64,000 nt of DNA from Echinometra lucunter (GCA_029962745.1 CM057156.1:3122114-3186113); one strand, 5' to 3'. Shown: positions 38,801-50,999, numbered from the stretch's first letter. Translations and numbers: made by a program. The notes: a model not told the origin generated them from the sequence alone.

Positions 38801-41800
38801 AAAATATTTGTAATAGAAGGTGTGACATAAAGTACAATCTTAAGATCAATTGTAACTCTTTAGTACATGATTTGCAGTAGACTTACGATTGATATCAATC
38901 GTAAGAGTGATTGTATTTTTTATGTTACAGGGCACTGGTGTGATATTCAGAGAACCTCAAAGTAACGCACTCCACATCTCCCCTCCAGTATGACGGGTTC
39001 TGAAATAGTATGTGATAAAATTACACAAGATTAACCGAATGAACCCGTCTTTGCCTCTGTAGCCATTTTTATAGGGCAGGAACATATGCATATAAAAAGG
39101 CTTTATAAAATAAAAATATGATAATATTTTTTTTTAAATCACAATACAATCTTTTAATTTCGTTGTTAACTAATTTGAATTAACGTAGACGATTAAGTGC
39201 ATAGAATAGATGCTCACATCAGAGCTTATTAGTATTGTTTACCTTAAGAAAAATGTGGAAAATTTTCTATACCCTCCACCATCCCCAAAACTCTTTCAGA
39301 TGCTAAGGTGACATGTCGTCAGCTAGGCTTCGAATTCGCGACTCTCGCAACTAGAAACTCTTACTACGGAGGAGGCAACCTGGACCAGACTGTGATGCTG
39401 AGTAACGTGAAGTGTGATGGGACAGAGGAACATCTTCTTGACTGTGAAAACGATGGATGGGGTGTCGAAGATTGCGATTTCCACCAGGAGGATGCCGGCG
39501 TCGTGTGCGCCGAAGAAAGTTCGTTTACTCATTATAGGCAAACAGGAATGAAATTTACTCTTTGAGGAATCATGTTAGAGATTTGAAGTCCATGCTTAAC
39601 ATAATGAAATAAACTATTTAATTTTTTAACATAATGAAATAAACTAATTAATGAGTAATTCAAACCATTACTTTGATGTGAATTACAATATTTTGAGAGT
39701 GGACACCAATCTGAAATGAATCCTAACCAGACTCCTCGAAGATGGAATTCCACTCCATATCGTTTAGAAAAGAAGTAGTATGAAATCATTGATCATTTTT
39801 GTTATCTTAAATAATGAGAAAGATGAAGATATTGATAGAATGCATGAATTACCATTTTTATTTCGTTTTTTTTAATTTGTCCGAATTTCCAGAAGGAAAG
39901 ATCTACCTATATATCGATATCTTTAGTAGACAGACTGAAAAATTGAAGTGAAAAACTAAGTCTTGAAGGCTCGTATTACACACAGAAAAGATCAGCTTCC
40001 TCGTGTGAATAGGAGTGAGATGGATACATCCCTTGCATATACAAATCAGATATTGAATTGAGATCTCCAGTGATGTATAATATTATAAAGTATCTATAAA
40101 TAGTGGCGTATCCAACGAAGGATGATGGAGCAGGGTTATATTCCGAGTATTTACCACCCCACCCTCTCTTCCATTAAAAAAAAAAGATATAATACTGAAA
40201 TCCATGGAGTAGGTGACTTGGATCGTACATTGTGAATGCTCACTGGAGTTAGAATTTTAGTGACAATACTTTCGAAAGACTGGATCCTGAGAAAATATGA
40301 TTCTCTCTTTTCTCCTCCCACCCTTTCTCACCATCAGCCTTTGTTTTTATCATTTTGATTGTAGCTTTGGAAGGAACAATGCGGTTAACTAATGGGGCAA
40401 ACAAAAACGAAGGCATCCTCGAGATCTACCACAGTGGCAGCTGGGGTACGATCTGCAACGATGCGTCATGGACTGAGGTCGAAGCAGAGGTCGCATGTCG
40501 TCATCTAGGCTACGATACCGTGACATCGTTCGGCACACCGGACACCTCGACGACGGGCACCATTCAGCTCGATGCAGTGAACTGTTATGGATATGAACTG
40601 ACGATAGGGAACTGCGCTCATGGAGAATGGGCAAATCCCTCATCATCATGCACACATGATACTGACGTGTGGTTGAGCTGTGAGAATAAACCAGGTAAGA
40701 ATATGTGGGGGTGTATCCAGAGATATGAAAATTAGGGTAGCAGTGTCGCAAAAATATACAAACAGACAATCGCAAAGGGGTATTTTCCATCGTTTACTCA
40801 AGCATGCCTATTGGGTTTTTAAAACGAGGGGGCTAGAACAGGTTTTGATCTCTCCCTTTCAGTGTCAGCCATCATGGCCATGAGGCACAGAAAATAACTT
40901 ACATCTGTAAGTGGAAATGTCAAACCAAATTTGTCAGCTAAGTTCCGACCATTTAGGATTCGATATTGGACCTCATCATTCCAAAAGATATGTTGATACA
41001 CAATCCATCTCTCACTACTTTGATAAGTTTTTTTGGTAATCCAATATATACCCGACCTTGTTCGTAGGCGTGGACTCGGAGCGATAGAGTGAAACGAGTG
41101 TAAAATAATCAAAGCTGTGACGTGATAGCTTGGTTATCCATTATCAACTTTATACTGTCAATTATCCTGAGGATTGGGCTCTTAGTTCATTTTCAGTAAC
41201 AAGTTGAAGTTGATATGATTTGTTTAGGAGTGCCTCAATGAAGAATCAGACCTTGAAAGGTGATTCTAGATTTGACACTCTCGTTTTTCGTTAACTCTCG
41301 TCATCATCATCATCATCATCATCATCATCACCACCATCATCATCATCATGCTTTCTCTGTCTCTTTAGCTGAGGAAGGTGACGTTCGCCTGGTCAATGGG
41401 TTCACACAATCTCAGGGGCGTGTCGAATACTACGACGATCACGGCGAATGGGTAACCGTGTGTGACACAGTGGGGAATATGCAAAACGCCATCGTGGTGT
41501 GTCGACAACTTGGCTACCTCACCGCCAGAGAGGCATTCGGCCAGTCGCACTTCGGTCCAGGTTCCGCCAATCAGTCTTTTGATGCTGTAAGTTGCCATGG
41601 TTACGAGGCATCGTTTGAAGACTGCAATCACAATTTGTTTGGCCCAGCCGATTGCCCAGAACACGAAAATGACGCTGGGATTATCTGTACTGATCAAGGT
41701 ATACTTGCGGATTATGTCTGTTTGATATTTTCCAGTCATAAATATTATTAGGGATGCGTATTAAGCCCATCGCATGCACACCCAGGGGCGGCGCTACAGG

Positions 41801-44800
41801 GGGGGGGGGCAGGGGGGCGAATGGGCGATTTTTTTTTTCAAGTGATTAAAAAAAGGGGAAAAAAGAAAAAAAAAGAGGAGGAAGAAGAAAAAAAGAGGGT
41901 GGGAAAAGAGAGGCCTCTGGCTTGCAACTATATAATACCCCTATTTCTTTATCTAAAACGTCAATAAATTGACCTATGGGTCATCTTCCCCCCCCCCCCC
42001 CATCAAAATACCCTGGCGCCGCCCCTGTGCACACCTTACGATCCGACTGGTCTGCGACTGAGTGAGAGAAGATGAATCGCAGGGCAGTCACAAGCCTCGG
42101 CACCGCACATCTTCCGATCCCACTATATCAATACTGCTGTCTGATTGGCTTGAAATTGGATTGAGCCTGCGATCCAGTTGTAGAGATTCGGCATGTCAGA
42201 TCCTTACGATTGCCCTTGCGATTTGTCTCTGACCGGTATGCGACTCACAAGCTGACGAGAGCTGTGACGTCATATCTCCTCTCAATCAGTCGCAGACCAG
42301 TCGCTGACCAGTCGGATCGGACGTGTCGTAAGGTGTGCGTTGGGCTTTGGAATAAATAGTGTCGAGAGAAATAAGATTGTGTACGTTATGAGTAACTGAA
42401 TTGGTACCAAGTATATAGTAGAAAAACAGAGAGGGGCAAGGAGAGAGAAAAGAAGAGGTAGGAGTTGGAGAGCGAGAGGGTGATTTGGAAGAATTTAAAA
42501 CAGCAAAAGAAAGAAAAGTTGTTTCTTTTTTCTATTTCTAATGTACTCTGTTTAAATCATGAAAGTAGGGAACTTGTACGATTACAAATCCAAAGTGAAA
42601 TTTTCTGTTCAGCTTGATGATATGATTCATGATTTTGATAACTGTGCTCATTTATTTAATCTACTATTTTAACAAATCCAAAGTGAAATTTTCTGTTCAG
42701 CTTGATGATATGATTCATGATTTTGATAACTGTGCTCATTTATTTAATCTACTATTTTAAGTTTAATTTTTGACATGACCTACCGAACTACCGCCTAGTA
42801 CCAAAGTTATCATATGGTGAATAGCAAATGAATCGGACTTAGAGAGAGAGAGAGAGGGAGAGAGAGAGAGAAAGAAGAGAGAGAGAGAGACAGAGATAAA
42901 TGGACTATGATATATATTACGACATATGATCCGACTCTTGCTCTGTCGACATTTACATCGTCGCCGATATAATTTTAAACTCTAGCTCACGAAGGCGACC
43001 TCCGTCTGGTGAATGGCTCAGACTATACAGAAGGTCGACTGGAAATATTCCACGATGGTCAGTGGGGCTCGATCTGTAATACCAACTGGTTCGGCGACGA
43101 CGCTTCGGTCGCCTGCCGTCAGATGGGACTCGGAAACGTCAAGTACGCTTTCCAGGACTTTGGCTCAGGTCAGGGACCTATCCATCTAGATAATGTGGAA
43201 TGCAGTGGAACTGAGATGAATATTACAGACTGTCAGACGAGTGAATGGGGAGTAAACGATTGTGGACATGATACAGATGTCGGCATGTCGTGTTTCCTCT
43301 TTGAAGGTAATGCGTCGTTCTGATCATTTCATGGCTGTTTCACCTGTTCACGTAAAACGGCTGTTTACGGGACAAACATAAGCGCGGCTTTACAAGAAAA
43401 ACGCACATACAAAAGTTGGCGGGGGGAGAAACCGCCGTGATAGATATGTGAACGGGCACTGAATGTTCCCGTTTCTTTTTCAGATAAGTTAAGGAGACGA
43501 CAAGCATATATGAAGTTTTGAAAAGGTCAACTCTAAAGAAGATCAGCACTTAACGAAAGCCATTGTCTAATGTCTATCGAAGTTAGAATCTTATGCACTA
43601 TCATGATGGCCATAATAGTGAAGGTTACAGTTCGTTATTCCGATCAAGTTCGTTATTCCGAAGGTTCGTTAATCCGAAAACGAAATAAGGTTCGTTAGTC
43701 AGAAAATGAAATAAGGTTCGTTAGTTATTTTCGGACTAACGAACCTTATTTCATTTTTGGACCATTGAACCTTCGGAATGATGAACCTTATTTCATTTTC
43801 GGATTAACGAACCTTCGGAATAACCAGATAACGAACCTTATTTCATTTTCGGATTAACGAACCTTCGGAATAACGAGCCTTATTTCATTTTCGGATTAAC
43901 ATACCTTCGCAATAACGAACCTTAATTTATTTTCGGACTAATGAACCTTTGAAATAACGACACAAAAATGTTCGGATTAACGAACCCTTTTTCATTTTCG
44001 GACTAACGAACATCTAGGTATACGCAATTTGCGTGTTTCGGAATAACGAACCTTCGGAATAACGAACATCACCCATATAGTGAAGGCATCATGATGTAAC
44101 ATTTTCTTGATTCTAATCAAGGGTTCGACGGTTCTAATCCCAGCCTGGCACTGAAGTCTTTATTTTGGAGTTGAATTCAATCCAAAACTATTTGAATTCG
44201 CTGCAGAGTAACGGTGATTCTCTCCTTTTTTGAGTGGAATTAACTATTCATGCTATTTGAGCGAGGATGGATTTTTCTCCGTACGTAACGCGGTAACGGA
44301 CATAAGCCCAGATCCACCCAGAATCCACTATTTTTCAGTAAACTTTACCTGTCCATGATAGATTGTTTTAAGTTATTTAACATTAAAGCTTAGATCCACC
44401 CAAAATCTACTATTTTCATTAAACTTTACCAATCAATTATAGATTGTTTAAAGTTATAAGTACTCTCTCTCTCTCTCTCTTTCTCTCTCTTTCTTTCTCT
44501 CTCTTTCTCTTTCTCTGCAGAGCCTGGAAATGGTGACGTTCGGCTGACCGGAGGAGCTAACTACAGAGAGGGCAGGGTAGAGGTTTACCAGAACAGTATG
44601 AACTCCTGGTTCGGTGTTTGCGGGGACGCATCGTGGGACAAGGTGGACGCACAGGTCATCTGTAACGAATACGAACTCGACCTCGAATCCGAAAACGAGG
44701 ATTTCGGACCTAGACTATATCCCGGTTTCATAAACAATGTTGAATGTATAGGCACAGAAAGCAGCTTCGATCGTTGCGAATTTGGCTCGGACAATGAGAA

Positions 44801-47590
44801 CTGCGAAACAGTCGGGATTGTGTGTAAAGAATTTACAGGTAAAATCAAAATAAATATCATATCAAATGGTTTCAATCGCAGTACCTTTTCACGTAATGAA
44901 AGGTTCTTGATAAAGTTTGAATTGCATGCAGATAAAGTTTCCCTTCCCTATTCTGTATTCTGCAAGCTAGTGTTAACCAATCTTTATTAATAAAATAAAA
45001 GCAAAATTTCATTTCATTTCCATTTTCAACTCAGATATAACATACATAATTTTCAACCCAAAATAACATACATGGTTGCACAACATACATAATTGTACAT
45101 AATCATTACATAAGAAATTGTCAAAGTGAAATTTTACAAATTAAGCAAAAAATAAACGTTGAAAACGGAGGGGAATGCTAAAAAGCTAGGCTTGTATTGT
45201 GCAAACCCCTCAAAAGAAAATACATGTGTAAAAATATGAATTGTACTTATAAATTTTTATTTTTTTAAATAGTTACGGATAAAAAAAATAATTAGAAAAA
45301 GGATTATAAAAGAGATGAATACAAAGACGAACAAAAGGAACAAGGTAAACAAGGTAAACAATGTAATGTTCTTCATGAACACATGACTAAAATAGAGAAT
45401 AAATAAGCCTTAACATTTCATTAATACTCGCGTAATATTCAAGTTCAAGTTTCAAGTTCAGGTTTTATTTCCAATATAACACAGGACATAATTTTTTTTT
45501 TTTTTTGAACAGAAATATCGTAAATCAACATACATGTACATCATTTTTTTCCTTCTATTTAACATCAAAACAAATTAAATGTCTGCTTCACATAGTGTAT
45601 TAAAAGAAAAAAAATGATATTGGAAAGGAGAAATCCACAAAAAAGCAATGCTTGTAATGACGTGGATTCCTCAAGAAAGAAAAAGGAAAGAAAAAAGTAA
45701 AGAAAGAAAATATGATTTCATGGAAACAACAACAAAATGAGGCTATTGTTTTTGGCTCCTGCAGTTTCCCCATCGGAAGGTGATGTCCGAGTTCGTGATG
45801 GGAATACCGTTGACGAAGGTCAACTTGAGATCTACCACGACGGCGTATGGGGATTCATCTGCAAGACAAACTGGGGCAGGAACGAAGCTCAAGTAGCCTG
45901 TCGCCAACTCGGCTACGACCACGTTCGTCAGAATATCATCAACACAGACTATGCGGATAGACCGTTCCACCTCGACAACGTCCGATGCGATGGGACAGAG
46001 GATAGCCTGGTCGATTGCGAGCATGATCCATGGGGCGATGTCAACTGCTACACAAACTACGGGGTTGGGGTCGCGTGCTCAGAAACTCCAGGTAAATTCC
46101 TTGCAATTATACTTGTAGTGTTATCAATATGTTTTAAGGGAGGAAACTATGATATCTGCCAATAACCTTTTCGTCAGGGGCGTAGACAGCGCGGGGGGGG
46201 GGGGGGGATGAGGGGTATGCACCCCCCCCCCCACCTCACAAGGTGGGGTGACATGTACAATCATCCCCCCAGGTTTTAGGGAAGGATGTTTGCTTACAAT
46301 TAAACTGAATTAACATGTTTAGAAATGATAAGAACAGCAATAATGATAATGATAATTATTATCATTATAACAACAACAATAATAATAACAACAACAATAA
46401 TAATGATAATAATAATAATTAGTAATGTATTATTATTACTATTATTATGCTTATGATAATAATAATAGTTATCATCATCATCATCGTCATTGTTAATGTG
46501 ACTGAAATGACGATTACTATCATAACTATATCGATCATTATCTAATTTATGTGGTTATTTATATTACTTCTGGGTAATTTCGGCGCCGTCACAGTTTTTC
46601 TGAAGTGGTGTAACAACAAAATTAAAAAAAAAAAAAGATAAATAACGTGATGCAAATTTGGAATAATGTGTGTCAGTCCATATTCTATATTCGTTTTGCA
46701 CGGTGCGTATATCTTCTATTTATGTCTGTGCATTCGGGTGTATGGGCACGCGTGTGTGGGTGCGTGTGTGGGTGTGTGTGTGTGTGTTGTGTGCGTGTGT
46801 GTGTGTGAGGGTGTGTGTGTGTGTGTGTGTGGGTGTGTGCGTGTGTGTGTGTGTGTGTGTGTGCGTGTGCGTGTGTGTATATCTGTATACGAAATTGATC
46901 CTCGATTTCTCGTGAAAGGCAAATCATCCCCCAGGTGTAAGAACCTATCTACGTTACTGCTTTTCGTTAATATTAACTAAGCATCCATGGCATTTTGGAC
47001 ATTTTTAAAAGTATAATCGTTTTGTTGCAGAATCAGATGGTTTCACAATCTGTATACCTTGCCAACTCGTGTAGGTTCAGAAAAAAACCTTTTCATGTTT
47101 CCCAGCTTTTTCTAAAAATCCATCCCATCTTTAGTAGGAAAAATGAAACATGTATAACAATCTTGCTTATAAAGCCAGCACAATATTTTTATAGGCATGA
47201 TCACTAGTTTGAATCTTCAAAATGAACTCGAATGTCATCTTGATTTGTCACAATGACCATGCAATGAACATGATGACTATGATACTGCATTACGAATACT
47301 TTGACCGAGAAAAGTTTTTATTTTGCTAACTTTGTCGACCAAAAGGTACGACTTTGTTAATTTTTTTTTAATGGTTTTGACTCAATATCAATATGACGAA
47401 CGACATTACAATATTGAGGGGAAAACCAATTTTTTATCTAATCCTAAATGAAATTTCAATTTTGTTTTCCTTGTGTTTTGCAGTTGGCCTGGAAGGATGG
47501 GCGATCGCCCTTATCGTTGTATTCTCTGTCTTAGGAGTCGGTTTCGGAGTCAGCGCCATAGGATATGTTCTTTACAGGAAAAAACGTTAA
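35808..47590 (+). CDS. Type I membrane receptor with seven SRCR domains
   Basis: Predicted cell-surface scavenger/pattern-recognition receptor; such genes are strongly expanded in echinoderm immune cells (family knowledge). Exons: 35808-35874 (signal peptide MKIPALLVVVLLCVSW..), 36513-36858, 38246-38365, 39300-39518, 40365-40694, 41369-41698, 42986-43306, 44521-44838, 45765-46091, 47484-47590. All junctions are phase 1 and GT-AG, and each SRCR begins with an EGDVRLV-like start. Domains 3-7 are single exons, domain 2 is split by an intron inside the domain, and most show six Cys (group A-like pattern TICN..VACRQLGY..V.C.G.E..L.DC..). Domain 6 is divergent and lacks the CRQLGY motif. The last exon gives GLEGW, one TM helix and the short tail YRKKR, so no signalling motif is visible. 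SRCR1 has a one-base insertion at about 36692 that brings in TGA at 36695; one base further the frame resumes (TDAYFGGNTEIPI). As read, the product would end in SRCR1. Confidence 0.9.
35971..36140 (+). mobile_element. tRNA-derived SINE in SRCR intron 1
   Basis: The tRNA-like head contains an A-box-like ccatggtccaatggttta and a B-box ggttcgatccccgg; its ends gtgcc and ggcac can pair. The following tail, cacttatgcccttgagcaag and gcattttatctcc, is typical of SINE bodies. It is unlikely to be a functional tRNA gene because the cloverleaf is short and continues into a tail. Confidence 0.55.
36859..38245. other. SRCR intron 2
   Basis: Intronic. Apart from the motif-iterating element listed separately at 37225-37630 and a CTTTT-rich tract near 37140-37170, nothing recognisable is present. 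Confidence 0.6.
37225..37630. repeat. Short-motif-iterating inverted element (GGTGCA motif)
   Basis: GGTGCA/TGCACC words occur about 15-20 times, many as local palindromes (ggtgcaaagatgcacc, ggtgcaactatgcacctttt). Phrases such as aagggtgcaaa and tttgcaccc recur in both orientations. Confidence 0.55.
41298..41350. repeat. CAT trinucleotide microsatellite
   Basis: (CAT)n with a few CAC units, ending about 20 bases before the acceptor of the SRCR4 exon. The poly-His open frame through it is intronic. Confidence 0.85.
41763..42347. mobile_element. Long-TIR MITE interrupted by another MITE
   Basis: Left end aagcccatcgcatgcacacc is continued after the inner element by ttacgatccgactggtctgc. It matches, inverted, the right end ...ccagtcggatcggacgtgtc, gtaaggtgtgcgttgggctt. 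With 41783-42035 removed the TIRs are about 40 bp. It lies in the intron between SRCR4 and SRCR5. Confidence 0.75.
41783..42027. mobile_element. hAT-like G/C-run MITE nested in 41763-42347
   Basis: TIRs are CAGGGGCGGCGCTACAGGG and, inverted, CAGGGGCGGCGCCAGGG, with exact 8-bp target duplications TGCACACC at 41775-41782 and 42028-42035. A G-run follows the left end and a C-run precedes the right end. A diverged relative is at 55873-56083. Confidence 0.88.
42584..42759. repeat. Exact 88-bp tandem duplication
   Basis: The segment starting acaaatccaaagtgaaattt is repeated with no visible difference at a period of 88 bases. It is intronic and evidently recent. Confidence 0.9.
43625..44076. repeat. 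Short-motif-iterating inverted element (TTCGTTATTCCGAA motif) with 10-bp direct repeats
   Basis: Words gttcgttattccgaagg and ggttcgttaatccgaaaac occur on the left. Their inverses (ccttcggaataacgaacc, ttatttcattttcggattaa) occur about ten times on the right, switching orientation near 43727. Exact direct repeats atagtgaagg flank it at 43615-43624 and 44077-44086, suggesting transposition. It lies in the intron between SRCR5 and SRCR6. Confidence 0.7.
44300..44518. repeat. Tandem pair plus CT microsatellite at a splice acceptor
   Basis: Two related units of about 80 bp (atccacccagaatccactat at 44312; atccacccaaaatctactat at 44394) are followed by (CT)n at 44462-44518. That run forms the polypyrimidine tract of the SRCR6 acceptor at 44519-44520. 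Confidence 0.7.
44990..45690. repeat. Dispersed repeats in the SRCR6-SRCR7 intron
   Basis: 44995-45215 matches 35030-35230. 45430-45690 begins caagttcaagtttcaagttc and holds related words (ttttatttccaatataacac). They could be retroposon 3' ends, but no coding remnant was seen. Confidence 0.4.
46178..46890. repeat. G/C-run element, AAT/ATC and GT microsatellites
   Basis: 46178-46260 starts caggggcgtagacagcg with G- and C-runs, like the ends of the hAT-like MITEs, but a matching right end was not found. 46330-46490 is AAT/ATC-rich and 46740-46880 is (GT)n. Open frames of Cys/Val or His/Thr repeats here are artefacts. Confidence 0.6.
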
Positions 47591-47683
47591 TCGTGCACAT
47601 CAATGCTATTTTAATGGAGGCGGGTGACTAAACGAAAATAATCAGACAAGCAAAGTAGAAAGTCTTCGCGATTTCCTTCATAT

Positions 47684-47774
47684 TTTCTCTGTGAATAGAG
47701 TGGTTGTGGAGTCAGCACAATCGGATCTGTCCTACACAGGAAAAATACCCGCGCTACATATACCATGTATACAT
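47684..47774 (+). pseudogene. Decayed duplicate of the SRCR transmembrane exon
   Basis: 47701-47745 resembles 47537-47580 of the last SRCR exon base by base (ggagtcagc..at.gga.....ct.ta.acaggaaaaa). In the matching frame it reads GVSTIGSVLHRKN.. against GVSAIGYVLYRKKR and stops at a TGA (47776-47778). The upstream part has small deletions and no clear acceptor, so it is probably a relic, though an alternative 3' end is not excluded. Confidence 0.55.
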
Positions 47775-47778
47775 TATG

Positions 47779-49909
47779 AATAATATCAGGGTTGCAGTTT
47801 TCACAGGGGCAACAATCGCCTCTATCCCCATCGCCCGCCTCCCCCACCATAGCGCTGCTTCTGATGTATTTGAGGAAACGCTGCTTAGACTAAACACGCT
47901 GAATATCTTATGATAAGATGGTCTTTCTTTGATTTATTTGTTTTTAAGTTAATAATTGGGTAAGTCATCAATGTTTAACTCTTTGGTTAAGTTTTGATAT
48001 GGATTTTCCCGCCCATTTTCGTCACCTTTTCATTTGTTTTCAAGTTGTTATAATAGCAACTCTGGCTGGAACGGCAACTTTCATTATAAGAGTCAATCAG
48101 GAAGCAGAATTCTCACTGTTGCCATAGTAGTTACCATTCCAGCAGGTGTTACCATCATAGCAACTTTTTATGAAACAGGGCCCAGTCTTTTACCATTCTT
48201 GCTTTCTCGTGATGTAATTTGATTTCAACTTTTCTTTGAAAAATAGAAATGATTACATATAATGTGGAACGCTATATCATTAAAATTATTGATTTCGCAT
48301 TATACACCACCCACACGTACGCTGTATATTTTTGTGACACTCGGATCGTTGTCCGACCGTATACCTGGGAGACGAATTTGAATGAATCTTTGACGAAAAT
48401 GACTGCCAATAGACGACCCAGCTACTGTGACAGACGAATTTGAAACGCAATCAACGAAAATGGGTGACAAAGCACGAAATTGAATGACTATGCATCAAAA
48501 TTGATCGACCATAGGCGAAACTTAAACAAACTATTCTCACATTCCACAGGAACGAGACAAAAGTGAAACCACATTTAAAATAAAACTGAATGAAGAGGCG
48601 ACGAAAATGGGCGGGAAACCTATATTTGGCAGATAATGCCCATGAGACATGTGAGTGGCTCTAAAATAAATCCGTCATGACTTTCACAATGTCTCTTAGA
48701 CTGAAGAATCGTGTAACATGTCAGAGGAACATATTATTTCACAGGCTCATGTCAAGAAAATTAATCCAGAAAGTTACATTTCGTTGATATTATGTATGCC
48801 ATTTAAATGTGTATGTGTTTATGCATTACATGATCACATTTGTATGTATACAGCGCATTGTAACACAAAAGCGCTATGCAAAATATTGTTGATACGATAT
48901 AATGTTATAAAATATTATATCTAGTGCTTAAAACAAAATATACGTGTAATTCAGTCTAAATTCTTTGTCAAAGTTATGTATTTCCGCTTTATGTTATTCA
49001 CTACTTTCCTTTTTACAGTCTACTCAAACAGTGTCAAAGAAAAGTTGATGTTTTGCGGAATTTTGTGTAAAAGAAGTAACAAAATCGTGGTATTATATTT
49101 CCAGGGCAAATGTGTCATTGATATATTTTCTCGTAGAACAAGGAGAATCAGATTATCATAATGTTTGGCAAACAGATCTAACACTATTTTGTCTGAACTC
49201 TGGTTTGTTGTATTCTTTCTTTTCCTTCGTATTTTCTCATTTGAATGATAGCAAATCATTTTGCGTTGAATGTTGCATAAAAACTGTATGTTACCACATT
49301 ACGAAGATTTGCTGGACATGAGTGAAGCGTTTATGATCCAGTGATCATGGTATTCGGCATAATTTCACTAAAAAGCGTGATAAATTTTGTTTAAGTAAGG
49401 TAGTATCCATTCCAATACATGGCCGGAGAGGTGAAACGCTCGAAGGAAATTTAACTTGATCGTATAATGCCATACTGGTGGCTCTTATGTAAACCCCTTC
49501 CTTGACTATATGTTTTAACATGTTTAAGGAATGTAAGAAACGACATGCATGGTTTGTTGTATAATCATGGAAAATGGCTTTCTTGCATTTTATACATTTG
49601 CTAATTTTAATTTTCATGATGATGTTATTGGTAGGGCTTATTCTGTAACAATTTCTGTGATAATTAAGAATTTGTTAATTTTGTTGAAGTCTTCTTAACT
49701 GGTATAGCTGAAAAGGGTAAATAAACTATAAATCCTGTTACACATGTAGATTACAGTAGTTCTCTTTTCATGCAAATGAATTACAAGCCTCTGTAAAGGT
49801 TTCCATTCAAATTTTTGATCTACTGTTATTCTTTGTTTGTTTGTTTGATGTATTCCATAGCAATTTTAGGGAGATTCTAAAGTAAGGCCTTCTGCTTCCT
49901 CAATCCCAG
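47779..49909. other. 3' flank of the SRCR gene
   Basis: No gene seen. AATAAA-type signals occur near 48665 and 49720, but the transcript end cannot be set. 48037-48185 ends in tttatgaaacagggcccag, a MITE-like terminus similar in style to 55437-55575. Confidence 0.4.
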
Positions 49910-50059
49910 TTTCTTCTTCTTCTTCTTCTTCTACTTCTTCTTCTTCTTCTTCTTCTTCTACTTCTTCTTCTTCTTCTTCTACTTCTTCTTCTTCTTCTAC
50001 TTCTTCTTCATCTCCTTCATCTTATTATTATTCTTTACTACTACTACTATTATTATTAT

Positions 50060-50115
<56 letters not shown>

Positions 50116-50250
50116 TTATCATTATTATTATTATTATCATTATTATCATTATTATTATTATTATCATTATTATTATCATTATTATTATCATTATTATTAT
50201 TATCATTATTTTTATGATTATCATTATCATTATCATCATAATTTGATCAT
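49910..50250. repeat. Compound trinucleotide microsatellites
   Basis: (TTC)n with TAC interruptions at 49912-50025, (TAG)n at 50060-50115, then (ATT/ATC)n to about 50245. The long Ile/Met frame on the minus strand is due to these. Confidence 0.9.
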
Positions 50251-50398
50251 CATTATTCCTATATTGTTTTAAAATGGCCGCCGACTTGTCTATAACGCTC
50301 ATCTATAATGCCTATGGCAGCCAGGTTTGAGGTTTCCCTTCGGTGGCCGCTAAAGACAGGTTTGACTGTGTGCTTATGTTTATCTCCTAGCAATAGAC

Positions 50399-50542
50399 CT
50401 GGGGAGCGTTTCATAAAGAGTTTTGTCTGTGATTTTCAATGACTAATTTGCTTTCACCCAATCAGATGCGAGGATTTTCAGTAGCTTATAACATTTGTCG
50501 GTGACTTTTCACCGACAAAACTCTTCATGAAACGCTCCCCAG
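50399..50542. repeat. Small MITE with 28-bp TIRs
   Basis: 144 bp. The left end ctggggagcgtttcataaag..agttttgtc and the right end inverted (ctggggagcgtttcatgaag) match over about 28 bp with one difference. Confidence 0.8.
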
Positions 50543-50589
50543 TTCGTCATGTTCATAGCTCATTTCGAAAAATGACTCCAAATACCTAC

Positions 50590-50915
50590 AGATAGTTTTC
50601 TCGGGCACCAGAACGTTTTGCGAAGGACGCGAATGTCGAATAAAAATTGTATGCTTCGAAAATTCGCCAAACTTAAGCTGGGGTTCGGAAGCGTTGTCAA
50701 TTATTGTTCGAGGGATGCGGGAAACGTTCGCAAACATTTAAAACTTTTTGGAAATTATGCCGAACTAAAAACGAACAATTGGCGACGCTTCCGAACCCCC
50801 GCGCATGTTCGGCGAACTTTTGGAGCGTAAAATGCGAATGTTGGACTTTGCCTTTTTTCGGCATTCGCATCTTTCGCAAATCGTTCGCATGCCCCGTGAA
50901 AACCGCACTTTAGAG
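50590..50915. repeat. Short-motif-iterating inverted element (TTCGC/GCGAA motif)
   Basis: Roughly fifteen TTCG/CGAA words in both orientations. The inner stem ggggttcggaagcgttg..caattattgttcg pairs with cgaacaattggcgacgcttc..cgaacccc, and outer gcgaaggacgcgaatg pairs with cattcgcatctttcgc. Open frames on both strands follow from this symmetry. Confidence 0.6.
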
Positions 50916-50999
50916 AGGTCCCTTTTTTATGCACTTATAGAATGGTAACTCCCAAAATGACAGAGGTGCCTCATTAATAATATTTCTGTAAAGAGCTTA

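Noticed and set aside
41260..41380. Open frame with a run of about 16 His before an SRCR domain
   Set aside because: The His codons are an intronic CAT microsatellite; a good acceptor at 41367-41368 starts the exon after it in the right phase.
46666..46980. Cys/Val-rich and His/Thr-rich frames
   Set aside because: Both come from a GT microsatellite.
49997..50302. Ile/Met-rich frame
   Set aside because: Translation of ATT/ATC microsatellites.
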